NCBI GenBank assembly: GCA_027533425.1
Contig: JAPZUD010000001.1
Coordinates: 947,436 to 1,011,435, forward strand
Length of the DNA stretch: 64,000 bases
DNA from: Beijerinckiaceae bacterium
GTDB lineage: Bacteria; Pseudomonadota; Alphaproteobacteria; Rhizobiales; Beijerinckiaceae
Direction of reading: 5' to 3'
The notes below the pieces were generated by a model, which saw nothing but the letters and a program-made list of their open reading frames with translations, had not been told where the DNA came from and did not search any database. Shown here in pieces: positions 50,779 through 62,608 of the stretch (within the stretch, counting starts at the first letter, position 1; each line of letters begins with the position of its first letter). The translations under genes and the position numbers were made by a program.

Positions 50779-51168
50779 TCAGACGCGGCGACGCTTGCGC
50801 GGGCGGCAGCCATTATGCGGGATCGGCGTCACGTCGCGGATGGACGTAACGGTGAAACCCGCCGCCTGCAGGGCACGAAGCGCCGATTCACGGCCCGAAC
50901 CCGGACCGGAAACCTCGACCTCGAGGGTCCGCATGCCATGTTCGGAAGCCTTGCGGGCCGCATCTTCCGCAGCCACCTGGGCGGCATACGGCGTCGACTT
51001 CTTCGAGCCCTTGAAGCCCATCGTGCCGGCAGACGACCACGAGATCGCGTTGCCCTGGGCATCCGTGATCGTGATCATCGTGTTGTTGAACGAGGCATTC
51101 ACATGCGCGATGCCCGAAACAATGTTCTTGCGCTCGCGGCGGCGAATACGTTGCGCTTCCTTGGCCAT
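50779..51168 (-). CDS. rpsK: 30S ribosomal protein S11
   Basis: A 129-residue protein of the 30S platform. [22 protein letters not shown] and the C-terminal [21 protein letters not shown] are diagnostic. It is in the expected place after rpsM and before rpoA. Confidence 0.98.
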   Translation of the reverse strand: MAKEAQRIRRRERKNIVSGIAHVNASFNNTMITITDAQGNAISWSSAGTMGFKGSKKSTPYAAQVAAEDAARKASEHGMRTLEVEVSGPGSGRESALRALQAAGFTVTSIRDVTPIPHNGCRPRKRRRV

Positions 51169-51228
51169 AATGCTCTCGAGCCTTCGTGTCTGAATTCGGG
51201 GCGCGGCGGAAAGGCGCCGCGCGAGACC

Positions 51229-51597
<369 letters not shown>

Positions 51598-51870
51598 GTC
51601 ACTTCTCCTTAACTGGCGACACAGAGACTGTGTCTGCGGCTTTCGCGCCAGAACGGCTCGACAACCAGCCCAAAATCCGTCTTCCGACGGCGCGTCCGAT
51701 ATCGGCCCGGAGAGCCTGCAATCGGAAAAGACAAAAACGCGCGAGTTGCCCCGCGCGAACGGCCTCGTCGGTAAGGGCTTGCGGATAGACGACAGGTACC
51801 GCCGCCGTCAAGCCCTAAACGACTCTCCGGCGCGCTTTTTCCGCCCCGGAAAGCCGCCCAGCCCCGGGGT

Positions 51871-52452
51871 TCAGCCCCCGAGAACCCCGTCCATCGCGGC
51901 GGCAACCGCCTCGATCGGCTGCATGCCGTCAATCACCGTCAGCTGGCCCTTTGCCGCATAGAACGGCGTCACTGCAGCCGTGTCCCGGTTATAGGCCTCC
52001 AGACGAGTCTTGAAGACCTCCGGATCGTCATCCTTGCGGACGGGCTGCCCGGCGGCCTTCGCCTCCTCGGCCCGCTTGATGATCCGTCCCACAAGGGCGT
52101 TCTGGTCCACCTTCAGCTCGATCACGGCATCCAGCTTGAGCTTCTGCTCGGCCAGCATCGTTTCCAGCGCCTCGGCCTGCTTCACCGTCCGCGGGAAGCC
52201 GTCGAGGATGAAACCTTTGGCCGCATCCGGCTCGGCGATCCGGTCCCGGATGATGCCGACGACGATCTCGTCAGAGACCAGCCCGCCCGATTCCATGACG
52301 GCCTTGGCCTGAAGCCCCACCGGCGTTCCGGCCGCCACAGCCGCGCGGAGCATGTCTCCCGTCGAGAGCTGCACAATGCCGTAGCGGGTGACCAGACGCT
52401 GCGCCTGCGTCCCTTTCCCTGCGCCGGGCGGACCCAGCAGAATCAATCTCAT
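51871..52452 (-). CDS. adk: Adenylate kinase
   Basis: A 193-residue enzyme interconverting AMP + ATP and 2 ADP. The P-loop GPPGAGKGT is at residues 7-15, [10 protein letters not shown] binds AMP and ILDGFPRT lies in the core. The LID is the short form: the segment [16 protein letters not shown] directly follows the helix after GRIIKRAEE, with no zinc-binding cysteines. This short form is usual in alphaproteobacteria. Its start overlaps the secY stop by one base, implying coupling. Confidence 0.97.
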   Translation of the reverse strand: MRLILLGPPGAGKGTQAQRLVTRYGIVQLSTGDMLRAAVAAGTPVGLQAKAVMESGGLVSDEIVVGIIRDRIAEPDAAKGFILDGFPRTVKQAEALETMLAEQKLKLDAVIELKVDQNALVGRIIKRAEEAKAAGQPVRKDDDPEVFKTRLEAYNRDTAAVTPFYAAKGQLTVIDGMQPIEAVAAAMDGVLGG

Positions 52453-53783
52453 CAGCGTTTGCTCCCCCGCAATTTGGCCTTCTTCACGAGGCCCTCGTAT
52501 TGGTGCGCAAGCAGATAGCCATGCACCTGGGCCACTGTATCCATCGTCACCGAAACCACGATGAGAATGGACGTGCCTCCGAAGTAGAACGGAAGCGAGG
52601 CCGCGGAAATGAGAAATTCGGGTAAGAGACAGATCACGGTGAGGTAGGCGGCGCCGATCACGGTGATCCGCGAGAGCACATGGTCGATATAGGACGCAGT
52701 CTTCTCGCCCGGGCGGATACCGGGAATGAAACCGCCATGCTTCTTGAGGTTGTCGGCCGTCTCTGTCGGGTTGAACACGATCGCCGTGTAGAAGAAGGCG
52801 AAGAAGATGATCAGCGCGGCGTAGAGCAGCATGTAAAGCGGCCGGCCATGGCCGAGATAGGTGTTCATCGTCTGCAGCCATTCCGGACCACCCGCCTGTG
52901 CAAAACTGGCGAAGGTCGTTGGCATCAGCAGCAGCGACGAGGCAAAGATCGGCGGAATTACCCCGGCCGTATTCAGCTTGAGCGGCAGGAACGAGGTCTG
53001 GCCCTCGAACACCTTGTTGCCCATCTGCCGTTTCGGATAGTTGATCAGCAGGCGGCGCTGCGCGCGCTCCATGAAGACAATGAAATAGATCACCACGATC
53101 GCCATCAGCAGCACGCCGAGGATCAGCCCGGTTGACAGGGCGCCCTGGCGACCGAGTTCGAGCGTCCCGGCCAGCGCGGACGGCAGTTCGGCGACGATAC
53201 CGGCGAAAATGATGAGCGAGGTGCCGTTGCCGATGCCGCGGCTGGTGATCTGCTCGCCCAGCCACATCAGGAACAAGGTGCCGCCCGTCAGCGTGACCAC
53301 GGTCGAGAGCACGAAGAACGGCCCCGGATTCTGCACGATCGAGCCGGAGCTCTGGAGGCCGACGGCAATGCCCCATGCCTGGAACAGCGCCAGGACCACC
53401 GTCAGATAGCGGGTATACTGGTTGATCTGCCGCCGCCCGGATTCACCCTCCTTCTTGAGGGCCTCAAGCGTCGGCGACACCGTCGTCATCAGCTGGATGA
53501 TGATCGAGGCGGAAATGTAGGGCATGATGTTCAGCGCGAAAATCGCGAGACGCCCCACGGCACCGCCGGAAAACATATTGAACAGGCCGAGCACGCCCGC
53601 CTGCTGCTGCTTGAAGACATCCGCCAGTGCTTCGGGGTTGATCCCGGGCAGCGGAATATAGGTGCCGAGGCGATAGACGAGCAGCGCGCCCAGGGTGAAC
53701 CAGATCCGCTTCTTGAGCTCCTCCGCCTTGGCGAGCGCGCCAAAGTTGAGATTCGCTGCAAGCTGTTCTGCTGCCGATGCCAT
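52452..53783 (-). CDS. secY: Preprotein translocase subunit SecY
   Basis: A 443-residue membrane protein with ten helices forming the protein-conducting channel. [15 protein letters not shown] in the first periplasmic loop (plug region), [16 protein letters not shown], and the cytoplasmic loop with [16 protein letters not shown] are diagnostic. ATG at 53783 is used, with AAGGG upstream; the frame extends 30 codons further but not in SecY-like sequence. It follows rplO in the spc operon after 255 bases that contain a hairpin. Confidence 0.97.
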   Translation of the reverse strand: MASAAEQLAANLNFGALAKAEELKKRIWFTLGALLVYRLGTYIPLPGINPEALADVFKQQQAGVLGLFNMFSGGAVGRLAIFALNIMPYISASIIIQLMTTVSPTLEALKKEGESGRRQINQYTRYLTVVLALFQAWGIAVGLQSSGSIVQNPGPFFVLSTVVTLTGGTLFLMWLGEQITSRGIGNGTSLIIFAGIVAELPSALAGTLELGRQGALSTGLILGVLLMAIVVIYFIVFMERAQRRLLINYPKRQMGNKVFEGQTSFLPLKLNTAGVIPPIFASSLLLMPTTFASFAQAGGPEWLQTMNTYLGHGRPLYMLLYAALIIFFAFFYTAIVFNPTETADNLKKHGGFIPGIRPGEKTASYIDHVLSRITVIGAAYLTVICLLPEFLISAASLPFYFGGTSILIVVSVTMDTVAQVHGYLLAHQYEGLVKKAKLRGSKR

Positions 53784-54000
53784 CGATGAACCCTTGTCCC
53801 CGTCCCGGACGACGCGGCTCCCCGACGGGAGGCGCCAGCCTGTCGGAACGATCAGCGGCCAGCCGCCGGACAATGAGGGCGCAATCGGGCGCTGCGCTCA
53901 AGAACCGGCGAAAGAGCTGTCGTTCTTCCGTCGAAATTTGGCGTTCCGCGCGCCAGGGACACCGATCCCCATAACCGGAACGTTGCACACATAAGAACGA

Positions 54001-54023
54001 CGCCGGGGAAAGTCACCCCGGCG
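54001..54023. other. Strong hairpin between rplO and secY
   Basis: An eight-base perfect stem, CGCCGGGG (54001-54008) with CCCCGGCG (54016-54023), with a seven-base loop. It lies in the 255-base rplO-secY gap. A T run follows only on the plus strand (54030-54035), so it is not a normal terminator for the minus-strand operon. It may pause transcription or protect an RNA end upstream of secY. Confidence 0.5.
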
Positions 54024-54038
54024 CCGGTGTTTTTTGGA

Positions 54039-54509
54039 TCAGGCGGTCTCGCCGGCCAGCAGCTTCACCGAGCCGCCGGCCTTCTCGATCGCGGCAACCG
54101 CGCTCTTCGAGGCACGGAACACCTCGAAGGCGAGCTTCGCCTTCAGTTCGCCGACGCCGAGGATCTTCACCCCGTCGCGCGGCTTCGAGCAGATGCCCGC
54201 TGCCACCAGCGATTCGATCGTGACCGTGGTGCCCTTGTCAAGCTTGCCGGCATCGACAGCTTCCTGGATCCGGCCGAGATTGACCTCGTTGAGATCGACC
54301 GCGCCGATATTGTTGAAGCCGCGCTTCGGCAGGCGACGATGCAGCGGCATCTGGCCACCCTCGAAGCCCTTGATCGCCACGCCGGTACGGGCCTTCTGGC
54401 CCTTCACACCACGACCGGCGGTCTTGCCCTTGCCGGAGCCGATACCACGGCCCACACGCATGCGCTTCTTCGTTGCGCCTTCATTATCGCGAAGATCAGT
54501 GAGTTTCAT
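54039..54509 (-). CDS. rplO: 50S ribosomal protein L15
   Basis: A 156-residue protein. [44 protein letters not shown] N-terminus with the Gly/Lys-rich extension, and [18 protein letters not shown], are diagnostic of L15. Ten bases separate it from rpmD. Confidence 0.98.
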   Translation of the reverse strand: MKLTDLRDNEGATKKRMRVGRGIGSGKGKTAGRGVKGQKARTGVAIKGFEGGQMPLHRRLPKRGFNNIGAVDLNEVNLGRIQEAVDAGKLDKGTTVTIESLVAAGICSKPRDGVKILGVGELKAKLAFEVFRASKSAVAAIEKAGGSVKLLAGETA

Positions 54510-54519
54510 CGGATTGCCC

Positions 54520-54714
54520 TCACCCTTCGATGATGCGGACCATATGCGCGACCTTCGCGATCATCCCCCGGGTGGAGGGATTGTCGGGAAGGGTCGAGCG
54601 ACGGCCGATCTTGTTCAACTTGAGGCCGATCAACGTGGCGCGCTGATCCTTCGGACGACGGATCGGGCTGCCATATTGTTCAACAGTGATAGTCTTCTGC
54701 GTGGTGTTGGCCAT
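54520..54714 (-). CDS. rpmD: 50S ribosomal protein L30
   Basis: A 64-residue protein; [28 protein letters not shown] and the ending [11 protein letters not shown] are typical of bacterial L30. It is in the standard rpsE-rpmD-rplO order. Confidence 0.97.
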   Translation of the reverse strand: MANTTQKTITVEQYGSPIRRPKDQRATLIGLKLNKIGRRSTLPDNPSTRGMIAKVAHMVRIIEG

Positions 54715-54724
54715 TCAACCCTCC

Positions 54725-55324
54725 TCACGCATCGGCCGCTTCGCCGCCATCGACATCGCGACGACGGGACTGCAGCACGGAAACCTTGAGGCCGCGGCGG
54801 GCGGCCACGGAACGCGGGCTGTCTTCGGCCTTGAGGGCGTCGAACGTGGCGCGGACCATGTTGTAGGGGTTGGACGAGCCGAGCGACTTCGCAACCACAT
54901 CATGCATGCCGAGGCACTCGAAGACGGCGCGCATCGGACCGCCGGCAATGATGCCAGTACCGGCCGGGGCTGCGCGCAGCAGGACCTTGCCGGCGCCATG
55001 GCGGCCCGGAACGTCGTGATGCAGGGTGCGGCCGTCGCGCAACGGCACGCGGATCAGCGCACGCTTGGCGCTTTCCGTGGCCTTGCGGATGGCTTCCGGC
55101 ACTTCGCGGGCCTTGCCGTGGCCGAAGCCGACGCGGCCCTTCTGGTCGCCCACCACCACGAGTGCGGCAAACGCCATGCGGCGGCCACCCTTCACGGTCT
55201 TGGCGACGCGGTTGATATGGACGAGGCGATCAACGAACTCGCTGTCGCGCTCTTCGCGGTCCCGGTTCCGCTCGCGTCCGCCCTCGCGGCCGCGGCCACC
55301 GCCGCCTTCACGTTCTGCTGCCAT
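54725..55324 (-). CDS. rpsE: 30S ribosomal protein S5
   Basis: A 199-residue protein. It has a Gly/Arg/Glu-rich N-terminal extension (about 35 residues, [20 protein letters not shown]), then the S5 core [29 protein letters not shown] and the fidelity-related [19 protein letters not shown] at 55324 is preferred; the upstream 21 codons are not S5-like. S5 helps maintain translational accuracy and mRNA unwinding. Confidence 0.97.
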   Translation of the reverse strand: MAAEREGGGGRGREGGRERNRDREERDSEFVDRLVHINRVAKTVKGGRRMAFAALVVVGDQKGRVGFGHGKAREVPEAIRKATESAKRALIRVPLRDGRTLHHDVPGRHGAGKVLLRAAPAGTGIIAGGPMRAVFECLGMHDVVAKSLGSSNPYNMVRATFDALKAEDSPRSVAARRGLKVSVLQSRRRDVDGGEAADA

Positions 55325-55414
55325 GTCTTCTTTCCTTACTGGCGCGGCCCCCCTGAGGGACAGCCGCTCGCTTGGTGCGGCCGGCACAACATGCGCCGGC
55401 GGCAGGAGCCTCGA

Positions 55415-55774
55415 TCAGAAATCGAGGCCGGCTTCACGTGCGCCGTCAGCCAGAGCCTTGACGCGACCGTGATAGATGTACTCGCCGCGATCGAAGACCA
55501 CGCGGGTCACGCCGGCGGCGAGCGCACGCTCGGCCACCAGCTTGCCGACAACCTTGGCGGCCTCGACATCGGCGCCGGTCTTCAGCTTGCCCTTGAGATC
55601 CTTCTCGATGGTCGAGGCGGCCACCAGGGTGACGCCATTCGCATCGTCGATGATCTGGGCATAGATCTGCTTGGAGGAGCGGAAGACAGACAGGCGGGGA
55701 CGCCCGTTCGCAGCCGCCCGCACCTGCTTGCGAACACGCGCCTTGCGGCGTTCGGTAGTGGTGAGATGTGCCAT
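55415..55774 (-). CDS. rplR: 50S ribosomal protein L18
   Basis: A 119-residue 5S-rRNA-binding protein. [20 protein letters not shown] and [28 protein letters not shown] are diagnostic. The order rplF-rplR-rpsE is standard. Confidence 0.98.
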   Translation of the reverse strand: MAHLTTTERRKARVRKQVRAAANGRPRLSVFRSSKQIYAQIIDDANGVTLVAASTIEKDLKGKLKTGADVEAAKVVGKLVAERALAAGVTRVVFDRGEYIYHGRVKALADGAREAGLDF

Positions 55775-55789
55775 GACCTGGGTCCTGCC

Positions 55790-56323
55790 TTACTTCTTCT
55801 TGCCTTCCTTGCGGAAGATGAATTCGCCCTCATACTTGACACCCTTGCCCTTGAAAGGCTCGGGGCCGCGATACTGGCGAATTTCCGCCGCAACCTGGCC
55901 AACCTGCTGGCGGTCAATGCCCGACACGACGATTTCCGTCGGCTTCGGGGTCACGATCGCGATCCCCGCGGGGATCGGATAAAGGACCGGGTGGCTGTAG
56001 CCGAGCGACAGGTTGAGGTTCTTGCCCTCGACCGCCGCCTTGTAGCCGACGCCCGTGATCTCGAGCTTCTTCTCGAAGCCCTTGGTCACGCCGACGACCA
56101 GGTTGTTGATCCGGGCGCGGCTGGTGCCCCAGAGCGCGCGGGCGCGCTTGGTTTCCGTCCGCGGATCGACGGTGATGACATTGCCTTCGAGCTTCACGGA
56201 CACATCATCCGGAACCACGAAGCTGAGCTCGCCCTTGGGACCCTTGACGGAGACCTTCTGGCCTTCAACCCTGGGTGTAGCGCCGGTCGGGATATCGACC
56301 GGCTTCTTGCCGACTTTCGACAT
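55790..56323 (-). CDS. rplF: 50S ribosomal protein L6
   Basis: A 177-residue protein with two similar domains. [13 protein letters not shown] opens it and the C-terminal [25 protein letters not shown] closes it, both typical. L6 lies near the sarcin-ricin loop and takes part in factor binding. Confidence 0.98.
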   Translation of the reverse strand: MSKVGKKPVDIPTGATPRVEGQKVSVKGPKGELSFVVPDDVSVKLEGNVITVDPRTETKRARALWGTSRARINNLVVGVTKGFEKKLEITGVGYKAAVEGKNLNLSLGYSHPVLYPIPAGIAIVTPKPTEIVVSGIDRQQVGQVAAEIRQYRGPEPFKGKGVKYEGEFIFRKEGKKK

Positions 56324-56347
56324 GGAAACCTCCTTTTCCCGACCTGA

Positions 56348-56746
56348 TCAGAAGACTGTGCAGAGCACTTCGCCGCCGACATTCTGGTCGCGGGCATCGT
56401 GATCGGCCATCACGCCGCGCGGCGTGGAGATGATCGTGATGCCGAGGCCATTGGCCACGCGCGGCATGGTGTCGACAGAGGAATAGACGCGGCGGCCCGG
56501 CTTCGAGACGCGCCGGATCTCGCGAATCGCCGGCTGCCCCTCGAAATACTTGAGTTCGATGTCGAACTCGGTCCGGCCGTTATCGAACTGCGTTTCCGAA
56601 TAGCCACGGATGTAGCCTTCGGACTTGAGCACGTCGAGAACGCGGGCACGCATCTTCGAACCCGGCGTCGAGACGCGGGTCTTCTTGCGCATCTGGGCGT
56701 TGCGGATACGGGTGAGCATATCGCCGATAGGATCGATCATGGACAT
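56348..56746 (-). CDS. rpsH: 30S ribosomal protein S8
   Basis: A 132-residue protein. [20 protein letters not shown] and the C-terminal [33 protein letters not shown] are diagnostic. S8 binds 16S rRNA helix 21 and in many bacteria also represses the spc operon by binding its mRNA. Confidence 0.98.
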   Translation of the reverse strand: MSMIDPIGDMLTRIRNAQMRKKTRVSTPGSKMRARVLDVLKSEGYIRGYSETQFDNGRTEFDIELKYFEGQPAIREIRRVSKPGRRVYSSVDTMPRVANGLGITIISTPRGVMADHDARDQNVGGEVLCTVF

Positions 56747-56758
56747 GATGTCTCCCCC

Positions 56759-57064
56759 TTACCAGCTGGATTTCACGAGGCCCGGAACCAGGCCCTTGTT
56801 GCCGAGTTCACGAAGCGCGATACGGCTCATCTTGAACTTGCGATAGACCGCCCGGGGACGCCCCGAAACCTCGCAGCGGAGGCGGAAGCGGACCTCGGCC
56901 GAGTTGCGCGGCATCTGCGCCAGCTTCAGCGTGGCATTGAGGCGCTCGTCGAGCGGCAGGTCCTTGTTCTGGGTGATCGCCTTGAGGGCCGCGCGCTTGC
57001 CAGCAAACTGCTTGGCGAGCTTCTGACGGCGCCTGTTCTTTTCGATCATGCCTTTTTTGGCCAT
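56759..57064 (-). CDS. rpsN: 30S ribosomal protein S14
   Basis: A 101-residue, zinc-independent S14 (no CxxC pairs). [24 protein letters not shown] and [34 protein letters not shown] are typical. Confidence 0.98.
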   Translation of the reverse strand: MAKKGMIEKNRRRQKLAKQFAGKRAALKAITQNKDLPLDERLNATLKLAQMPRNSAEVRFRLRCEVSGRPRAVYRKFKMSRIALRELGNKGLVPGLVKSSW

Positions 57065-57099
57065 GAGATAACTCCTGGTTTCCGCGTCTAAGCCGGGGC

Positions 57100-57660
57100 T
57101 TACTGCCGGAACGGGAAGTTGAACAACTTGAGGAGCGCGCGGGCTTCCTCGTCGGTTTTTGCTGTGGTGCAGACGATCACGTCCATCCCCCAGATCTGAT
57201 CAACCTTGTCGTAGTTGATCTCCGGGAAGATGATGTGTTCCTTGATGCCCATGGCGTAGTTGCCGCGCCCGTCGAAGGACTTGCCATTGAGGCCGCGGAA
57301 GTCGCGAACGCGCGGCAGCGCGATCGTGATCAGACGGTCGAGGAACTCATACATGCGGGCCTGGCGCAGGGTGACCTTGCAGCCGATCGGCATGTTCTCG
57401 CGCACCTTGAACTGCGCGATCGCCTTGCGGGCACGGGTGATGACCGGCTTCTGGCCGGCAATCGCCGCGAGATCCGCAGCCGCAACCGTCGCCTTCTTGG
57501 AATCGGCGGTGGATTCACCGACGCCCATATTCAGGACGATCTTGTCGAGGCGCGGAATTTCCATCGCGTTCTTGTAGCCGAACTGCTCCTGCATCTTCGG
57601 CACAACGACGTCGCGGTAATACTTCTTGAGCCGCGGCTCGTAATTGGTCACATCAAGCAT
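57100..57660 (-). CDS. rplE: 50S ribosomal protein L5
   Basis: A 186-residue 5S-rRNA-binding protein. [45 protein letters not shown] and [29 protein letters not shown] are diagnostic. It overlaps the rplX stop by eight bases. Confidence 0.98.
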   Translation of the reverse strand: MLDVTNYEPRLKKYYRDVVVPKMQEQFGYKNAMEIPRLDKIVLNMGVGESTADSKKATVAAADLAAIAGQKPVITRARKAIAQFKVRENMPIGCKVTLRQARMYEFLDRLITIALPRVRDFRGLNGKSFDGRGNYAMGIKEHIIFPEINYDKVDQIWGMDVIVCTTAKTDEEARALLKLFNFPFRQ

Positions 57661-57970
57661 CGATCAGGTCCCCCGAACGCTTGGCAAAACGGACCTTGCG
57701 GCCGTCATCGAGCGTCTTGAAGCCGACGCGGGTCGGCTTGCCGTCTTTCGGATCGGCCACAGCAAGGTTGGACAGGTCGATCGTCCCTTCCTTGGTGATG
57801 ATGCCGCCCTGCTGGGTCTGGGTCTGGCGCTGGTGCTTCTTCACAAGCGCAACACCGCGGACAACGGCGCGGCCTTCGGTCGGACGCACTTCCAGGACTT
57901 CACCGGCCTTGCCCTTGTCGCGGCCGGAAATGACGACAACGCGGTCGCCCTTCTTGATCTTCGCGGCCAT
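57653..57970 (-). CDS. rplX: 50S ribosomal protein L24
   Basis: A 105-residue KOW-domain protein, an early assembly factor of the 50S subunit. [25 protein letters not shown] is the KOW motif. It starts on the last base of rplN's stop region (one-base overlap). Confidence 0.98.
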   Translation of the reverse strand: MAAKIKKGDRVVVISGRDKGKAGEVLEVRPTEGRAVVRGVALVKKHQRQTQTQQGGIITKEGTIDLSNLAVADPKDGKPTRVGFKTLDDGRKVRFAKRSGDLIDA

Positions 57971-58338
57971 TACAGCACCTCCGGCGCGAGCGAGATGATC
58001 TTCATGTGCTGGCGGGCGCGCAGCTCACGCGGGACCGGCCCGAAGATACGGGTGCCGACCGGCTCCTTCTGGTTGTTGATCAGCACGGCCGCATTGCGGT
58101 CGAAGCGGATCACCGAACCATCCGGGCGGCGGATATCCTTGGCCGTACGCACGACGACCGCCTTCATGACGTCGCCCTTCTTCACGCGGCCCTTCGGAAT
58201 CGCTTCCTTGATCGACACCACGATGATGTCGCCCACACCGGCATATTTCCGCTTCGAGCCGCCGAGCACCTTGATGCACATGACGCGGCGCGCGCCGGAA
58301 TTGTCGGCGACGTCGAGATTGGTTTGCATCTGGATCAT
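57970..58338 (-). CDS. rplN: 50S ribosomal protein L14
   Basis: A 122-residue protein; [27 protein letters not shown] and the closing [24 protein letters not shown] are diagnostic. The 196-base gap to rpsQ is larger than elsewhere in the cluster and is partly AT-rich, so an internal promoter is possible; I see no clear one. Confidence 0.98.
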   Translation of the reverse strand: MIQMQTNLDVADNSGARRVMCIKVLGGSKRKYAGVGDIIVVSIKEAIPKGRVKKGDVMKAVVVRTAKDIRRPDGSVIRFDRNAAVLINNQKEPVGTRIFGPVPRELRARQHMKIISLAPEVL

Positions 58339-58534
58339 GACCTGATCCTTCCTTTCCTTCAGATCGGTTTCCGGACCGCTTCACGGACCGGACTACGCCT
58401 GACGAGGGAGCGCGCAAACGCCCCCTCCCCCGGAACCGTCGGGTTCCTTGCTTGTTTCTTTCGCTGTTGCGAAGCGCGAAGCCCTATACGCTTCGACCAC
58501 AAAGCTCAAGAAGTATTTGCCCGGAAGCCCGGGC

Positions 58535-58777
58535 TTAGGCCTTCTGCTCCGGCGCCAGGACAACCCAGCGCTTCAGCTTGGACATCGGACGGGTTTCCTC
58601 GATGGAGACCTCGTCACCCACCTTGAAGCTGTTGGCTTCGTCATGGGCATGGTAATTCTTCGACCGGCGGACGGTCTTCTTCAGCAGCGGATGGGTGAAG
58701 CGACGCTCCACCTTCACCACCACCGTCTTGTCCTGGACATCGCTGACGACGACGCCCTGAAGAATGCGCTTCGGCAT
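58535..58777 (-). CDS. rpsQ: 30S ribosomal protein S17
   Basis: An 80-residue protein; [34 protein letters not shown] is the OB-fold core. Standard place between rpmC and rplN. Confidence 0.97.
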   Translation of the reverse strand: MPKRILQGVVVSDVQDKTVVVKVERRFTHPLLKKTVRRSKNYHAHDEANSFKVGDEVSIEETRPMSKLKRWVVLAPEQKA

Positions 58778-58787
58778 CGTAGTCTCC

Positions 58788-59003
58788 TTAGCCCTTCGCC
58801 GCAGCGGCGAGTTTGGTGCGCTGAATGGTCTTCACGCGCGCGATGTCGCGACGGACCTCGCGGACGCGCGCCATGTTCTCGAGCTGGCCGGTTGCCCGCT
58901 GGAAGCGCAGGTTGAACTGCTCCTTCTTCAGCTTGACCAGCTCATCGTGAAGCTGGTCGCCGGTCATGACCCGAAGGTCGGAAAGACGCTGATTGGATTT
59001 CAT
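58788..59003 (-). CDS. rpmC: 50S ribosomal protein L29
   Basis: A 71-residue two-helix protein near the exit tunnel. [37 protein letters not shown] is diagnostic. ATG at 59003 has GGAGGG-like bases upstream. Confidence 0.97.
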   Translation of the reverse strand: MKSNQRLSDLRVMTGDQLHDELVKLKKEQFNLRFQRATGQLENMARVREVRRDIARVKTIQRTKLAAAAKG

Positions 59004-59014
59004 CTCGCCCTCCC

Positions 59015-59428
59015 TTATTCGGCGATGCGCTGGACGAAGCGCGTCTTGAGCGGCAGCTTGGCCGCAGCCAGCGTGAGGGCCTCGCGCGCCAGTTCGACAT
59101 CGACACCACCGATCTCGAACATGATGCGCCCCGGCTTCACCTTGGCCACCCACAATTCCGGCGAGCCCTTGCCCGAACCCATGCGGACTTCCGCCGGCTT
59201 CTTCGACACGGGAACATCCGGGAACACACGGATCCAGACACGGCCCGCGCGCTTCATGTGACGGGTCATGGCACGGCGGGCAGCCTCGATCTGACGGGCG
59301 GTGATCCGGTCCGGATCCATCGCCTTCAGGCCGAACTCGCCGAAGGCCAGCTCGAAGCCGCCTTTGGCTTCGCCCTTCACGCGACCCTTGAACTGCTTAC
59401 GAAATTTCGTTCGCTTCGGTTGCAACAT
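59015..59428 (-). CDS. rplP: 50S ribosomal protein L16
   Basis: A 137-residue protein near the A-site. [24 protein letters not shown] and [35 protein letters not shown] are diagnostic. The family's hydroxylated Arg is expected in the MGSGKG region. Confidence 0.98.
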   Translation of the reverse strand: MLQPKRTKFRKQFKGRVKGEAKGGFELAFGEFGLKAMDPDRITARQIEAARRAMTRHMKRAGRVWIRVFPDVPVSKKPAEVRMGSGKGSPELWVAKVKPGRIMFEIGGVDVELAREALTLAAAKLPLKTRFVQRIAE

Positions 59429-59440
59429 GGCTCAAACTCC

Positions 59441-60148
59441 TCACGCCGCTTCCGGCGCGCGGCGGCCCTGCGAACGCTGATCCTGCGTTTCGGCGCGCTT
59501 GTCCTGCGCCATCGGATCATGTTCGAGGATCTCGCCCTTGAAAATCCAGACCTTGATGCCGCAGGTGCCGTAGGCCGTATGGGCCGTGGCAACCCCGTAA
59601 TCGACATCGGCGCGCAGCGTATGCAGCGGCACGCGGCCTTCGCGATACCATTCGACGCGGGCGATTTCAGCCCCGCCGAGACGGCCCGACGACGTGATCT
59701 TGATGCCTTCGGCACCAAGGCGCATCGCGGACTGCACGGCGCGCTTCATCGCACGACGGAACGCCACGCGGCGCTCCAGCTGCTGGGCGATCGAGTCGGC
59801 CACCAGCGTCGCGTCGATTTCCGGCTTGCGGACCTCGACGATGTTCAGAGCGACCTCGCTCTTCGTCATCGCGGAAATCTGCTTGCGCAGCTTGTCGATA
59901 TCGGCGCCCTTCTTGCCGATCACCACGCCCGGACGGGCCGAATGGATGGTGACGCGGCATTTCTTGTGCGGACGCTCGACGATGATCTTCGAGACCGCAG
60001 CCTGCTTCAGCACCTTCATCAGCTCTTCGCGGATCTTGAAATCCTCGTGGAGCATGGGGCCGTATTCCGCCTTGTTGGCGTACCAGCGGCTGTCCCAGGT
60101 GCGGTTGATGCCGAGGCGCAGACCGATCGGATTAACCTTCTGACCCAT
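59441..60148 (-). CDS. rpsC: 30S ribosomal protein S3
   Basis: A 235-residue protein. [26 protein letters not shown] opens it, the KH domain includes [18 protein letters not shown] (GKKG in place of the usual GxxG), and [18 protein letters not shown] closes the core. It sits at the mRNA entry channel. Confidence 0.98.
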   Translation of the reverse strand: MGQKVNPIGLRLGINRTWDSRWYANKAEYGPMLHEDFKIREELMKVLKQAAVSKIIVERPHKKCRVTIHSARPGVVIGKKGADIDKLRKQISAMTKSEVALNIVEVRKPEIDATLVADSIAQQLERRVAFRRAMKRAVQSAMRLGAEGIKITSSGRLGGAEIARVEWYREGRVPLHTLRADVDYGVATAHTAYGTCGIKVWIFKGEILEHDPMAQDKRAETQDQRSQGRRAPEAA

Positions 60149-60151
60149 AGC

Positions 60152-60526
60152 TTATTCCCCCGCCTGACGGACGACGATGGTGATGTTCGAGAACGGCTTC
60201 GTCACCCGGCCCGTGCGGCCGCGACCGTGGAACTGGATGCGCTTCATGACGATCGACTTGCCGACGAAGGCCTGGCTCACCACCAGTTCGTCGATGTCGA
60301 GATCATGGTTGTTCTCGGCATTGGCGATCGCGCTCTCCAGGCACTTCTTCACATCGCGGGCGATGCGCTTCTGGCTGAATTCAAGATCGGCAAGTGCAGT
60401 GGCAACCTTCTTGCCCCGGATGAGCTGGGCAACGAGGTTGAGCTTCCGGGGGCTGACACGCAGATTGTGCGCAACCGCCTTGGCTTCCGTTTCGGCCTCG
60501 CGCCGAACATTGGCAACCTGGCCCAT
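60152..60526 (-). CDS. rplV: 50S ribosomal protein L22
   Basis: A 124-residue protein lining the exit tunnel. [32 protein letters not shown] and the beta-hairpin region [24 protein letters not shown] are diagnostic. ATG at 60526 gives the family start MGQVANVRR. Confidence 0.97.
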   Translation of the reverse strand: MGQVANVRREAETEAKAVAHNLRVSPRKLNLVAQLIRGKKVATALADLEFSQKRIARDVKKCLESAIANAENNHDLDIDELVVSQAFVGKSIVMKRIQFHGRGRTGRVTKPFSNITIVVRQAGE

Positions 60527-60527
60527 T

Positions 60528-60806
60528 TTACTTCCTCTTCGCCTTCTTGTCGGCGGCATGGCCGTAATAGGTACGGGTCGGCGCGAATTCGCCGAACTTC
60601 ATGCCAACCATCTCTTCCGAGATGTTCACGGGGATGTGCTTCTGGCCATTATAGACACCGAAGGTCAAGCCCACGAACTCCGGCAAGACCATCGAGCGGC
60701 GGCTCCAGATCTTGATCACGTCGTTACGGCCCGAGGCACGAGCGGCCTCTGCCTTCTTCAGAAGGTATCCGTCGACGAACGGACCTTTCCAAACTGAACG
60801 CGGCAT
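60528..60806 (-). CDS. rpsS: 30S ribosomal protein S19
   Basis: A 92-residue protein of the 30S head. [23 protein letters not shown] and [28 protein letters not shown] are diagnostic. ATG at 60806; longer in-frame extensions are not S19-like. Confidence 0.97.
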   Translation of the reverse strand: MPRSVWKGPFVDGYLLKKAEAARASGRNDVIKIWSRRSMVLPEFVGLTFGVYNGQKHIPVNISEEMVGMKFGEFAPTRTYYGHAADKKAKRK

Positions 60807-60816
60807 TAGCCTCTCC

Positions 60817-61653
60817 TTACTTCTTGCGAGCGTGGCGCGACGACACGATGAACCGGTCGGTACGCTTGTTCGAGCGCGTTTTCTTGCCCTTCGTCGGCTT
60901 GCCCCACGGCGTGACCGGATGACGGCCCCCCGAGGTCCGACCTTCACCACCACCATGCGGATGGTCGATCGGGTTCATGGCAACACCGCGGTTATGCGGA
61001 CGGAAGCCCAGCCAACGGTTGCGACCGGCCTTGCCGAGCGAGATGTTCATGTGGTCCGGGTTGGACACCGCACCGATCGTGGCAAAGCACTGGCCGGAAA
61101 CCAGCCGCTGCTCGCCCGAGTTGAGGCGCAGGATCACGTAGCCCTGGTCACGACCGACGATCTGGGCGTAGGTGCCCGCGGAACGGGCGATCTGCCCGCC
61201 CTTGCCGATCTTCATCTCGACATTGTGGACGATTGTCCCGACCGGGATATTCGCCACCGGCATCGCATTGCCCGGCTTGATGTCCACATTGTCGCCCGAA
61301 ACCACCGTATCGCCGACGGCGAGACGCTGGGGGGCGAGAATGTAGCTCTGCGTGCCATCCTGATACTGGATCAGCGCGATAAAAGCCGAGCGGTTCGGAT
61401 CATATTCCATGCGCTCGACGATGGCGGGCATGCCCACCTTCTCGCGACGCTTGAAATCGACGATCCGGTACGACTTCTTGTGGCCGCCGCCGCGGAAGCG
61501 GACGGTGACGCGGCCGAGATTGTTACGGCCGCCCTGGCTGTGCTTGCCCTCGGTCAGGGCCTTGACCGGCTTGCCCTTGTACAGCTCCGAACGGTCAACG
61601 AGGACCAGCTGGCGCGTACCCGGCGTGACGGGGTTGTATTGCTTCAGTGCCAT
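60817..61653 (-). CDS. rplB: 50S ribosomal protein L2
   Basis: A 278-residue protein essential for subunit joining and peptidyl transfer. [34 protein letters not shown] at the start and [35 protein letters not shown], with the conserved His in PHGGGEG, near the end. Confidence 0.98.
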   Translation of the reverse strand: MALKQYNPVTPGTRQLVLVDRSELYKGKPVKALTEGKHSQGGRNNLGRVTVRFRGGGHKKSYRIVDFKRREKVGMPAIVERMEYDPNRSAFIALIQYQDGTQSYILAPQRLAVGDTVVSGDNVDIKPGNAMPVANIPVGTIVHNVEMKIGKGGQIARSAGTYAQIVGRDQGYVILRLNSGEQRLVSGQCFATIGAVSNPDHMNISLGKAGRNRWLGFRPHNRGVAMNPIDHPHGGGEGRTSGGRHPVTPWGKPTKGKKTRSNKRTDRFIVSSRHARKK

Positions 61654-61671
61654 TGTCTATCCACTCCCGTC

Positions 61672-61968
61672 TCAAAGGCCGGTCGTGACGTCGATGCTGT
61701 GGCCCTCGGCGAGGGTAACCACGGCCTTCTTGACGTCAGACTGCCGACCGATCGTGCCGCGGAAGCGCTTCTCCTTGCCCTTGCGGACCAGGGTGTTGAC
61801 GCTTTCGACCTTCACGTCGAACAGCTTCTCGACCGCCTGCTTGATCTGCGGCTTGGTGGCGGTCTTGGCCACCTTGAACACGACCTTGTTATGCTCGGAG
61901 AGCGCGGTCGCCTTCTCGGTGATGACCGGTGAAAGGATGACGTCGAAAAGCTTCGGATCGATGCTCAT
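61672..61968 (-). CDS. rplW: 50S ribosomal protein L23
   Basis: A 98-residue protein at the tunnel exit, docking site for trigger factor and [46 protein letters not shown] is diagnostic. ATG at 61968 is chosen for the AGGGGA site upstream. Confidence 0.97.
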   Translation of the reverse strand: MSIDPKLFDVILSPVITEKATALSEHNKVVFKVAKTATKPQIKQAVEKLFDVKVESVNTLVRKGKEKRFRGTIGRQSDVKKAVVTLAEGHSIDVTTGL

Positions 61969-61979
61969 GTCCGTTCCCC

Positions 61980-62603
61980 TCAACCAGCGAGCCGCGCGGA
62001 GAGCGCGTCGAGCGCGGCAGTGGTCAGCACGAGCTTCTCACGCCGCAGGATGTCATAGACGTTGATGCCCTGCACGGGCAGCACGTCGATGTTCGGAATG
62101 CTGCGCGAGGCCAGGACGAAATTGTCCTGAAGCTCCGCACCACCGATGATGAGCGCGCTCGACAGGCCAAGCTTGCCGAACGTATCGCGCAGCGCCTTGG
62201 TCTTCGGCGTATCGATCTCGGCCTTGTCCAGCACGATGATCTGGCTGTCCTTGGCCTTGGCCGACAGCGCGAGCTTCAGCGCCAGCAGGCGGACCTTCTT
62301 CGGCAGATCATGCGCATGGCTGCGCGCGATCGGACCGAAGGCCTTGCCACCGCCGCGGAACTGCGGCGCCTTGGCCGAGCCGTGGCGGGCATTGCCGGTG
62401 CCCTTCTGCTTGTACAGCTTCTTGGTCGTGCGGTTGATCGTCGAGCGCTCCTGCGCCTGATGCGTGCCCGCCTGCCGCTTGGCAAGCTGGTAACGCACCA
62501 TGCGGTGCAGGATGTCGACGCGCGGCTCGAGACCGAAAACGGCCTCGGCGAGTTCGACCGAACCGGCTTCCTTGCCGGCGAGAGTGGTGATGGCCAGTTT
62601 CAT
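61980..62603 (-). CDS. rplD: 50S ribosomal protein L4
   Basis: A 207-residue protein whose extended loop lines the exit tunnel. [39 protein letters not shown] is the diagnostic loop. In enterobacteria L4 also represses the S10 operon by attenuation; no such leader is recognisable here. Confidence 0.98.
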   Translation of the reverse strand: MKLAITTLAGKEAGSVELAEAVFGLEPRVDILHRMVRYQLAKRQAGTHQAQERSTINRTTKKLYKQKGTGNARHGSAKAPQFRGGGKAFGPIARSHAHDLPKKVRLLALKLALSAKAKDSQIIVLDKAEIDTPKTKALRDTFGKLGLSSALIIGGAELQDNFVLASRSIPNIDVLPVQGINVYDILRREKLVLTTAALDALSARLAG

Positions 62604-62608
62604 GATGC

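Noticed and set aside
51600..51870. rpmJ (L36) expected between secY and rpsM in many bacteria
   Set aside because: No short Cys/Lys-rich frame fits here; in alphaproteobacteria rpmJ is normally located elsewhere, so its absence is not remarkable.
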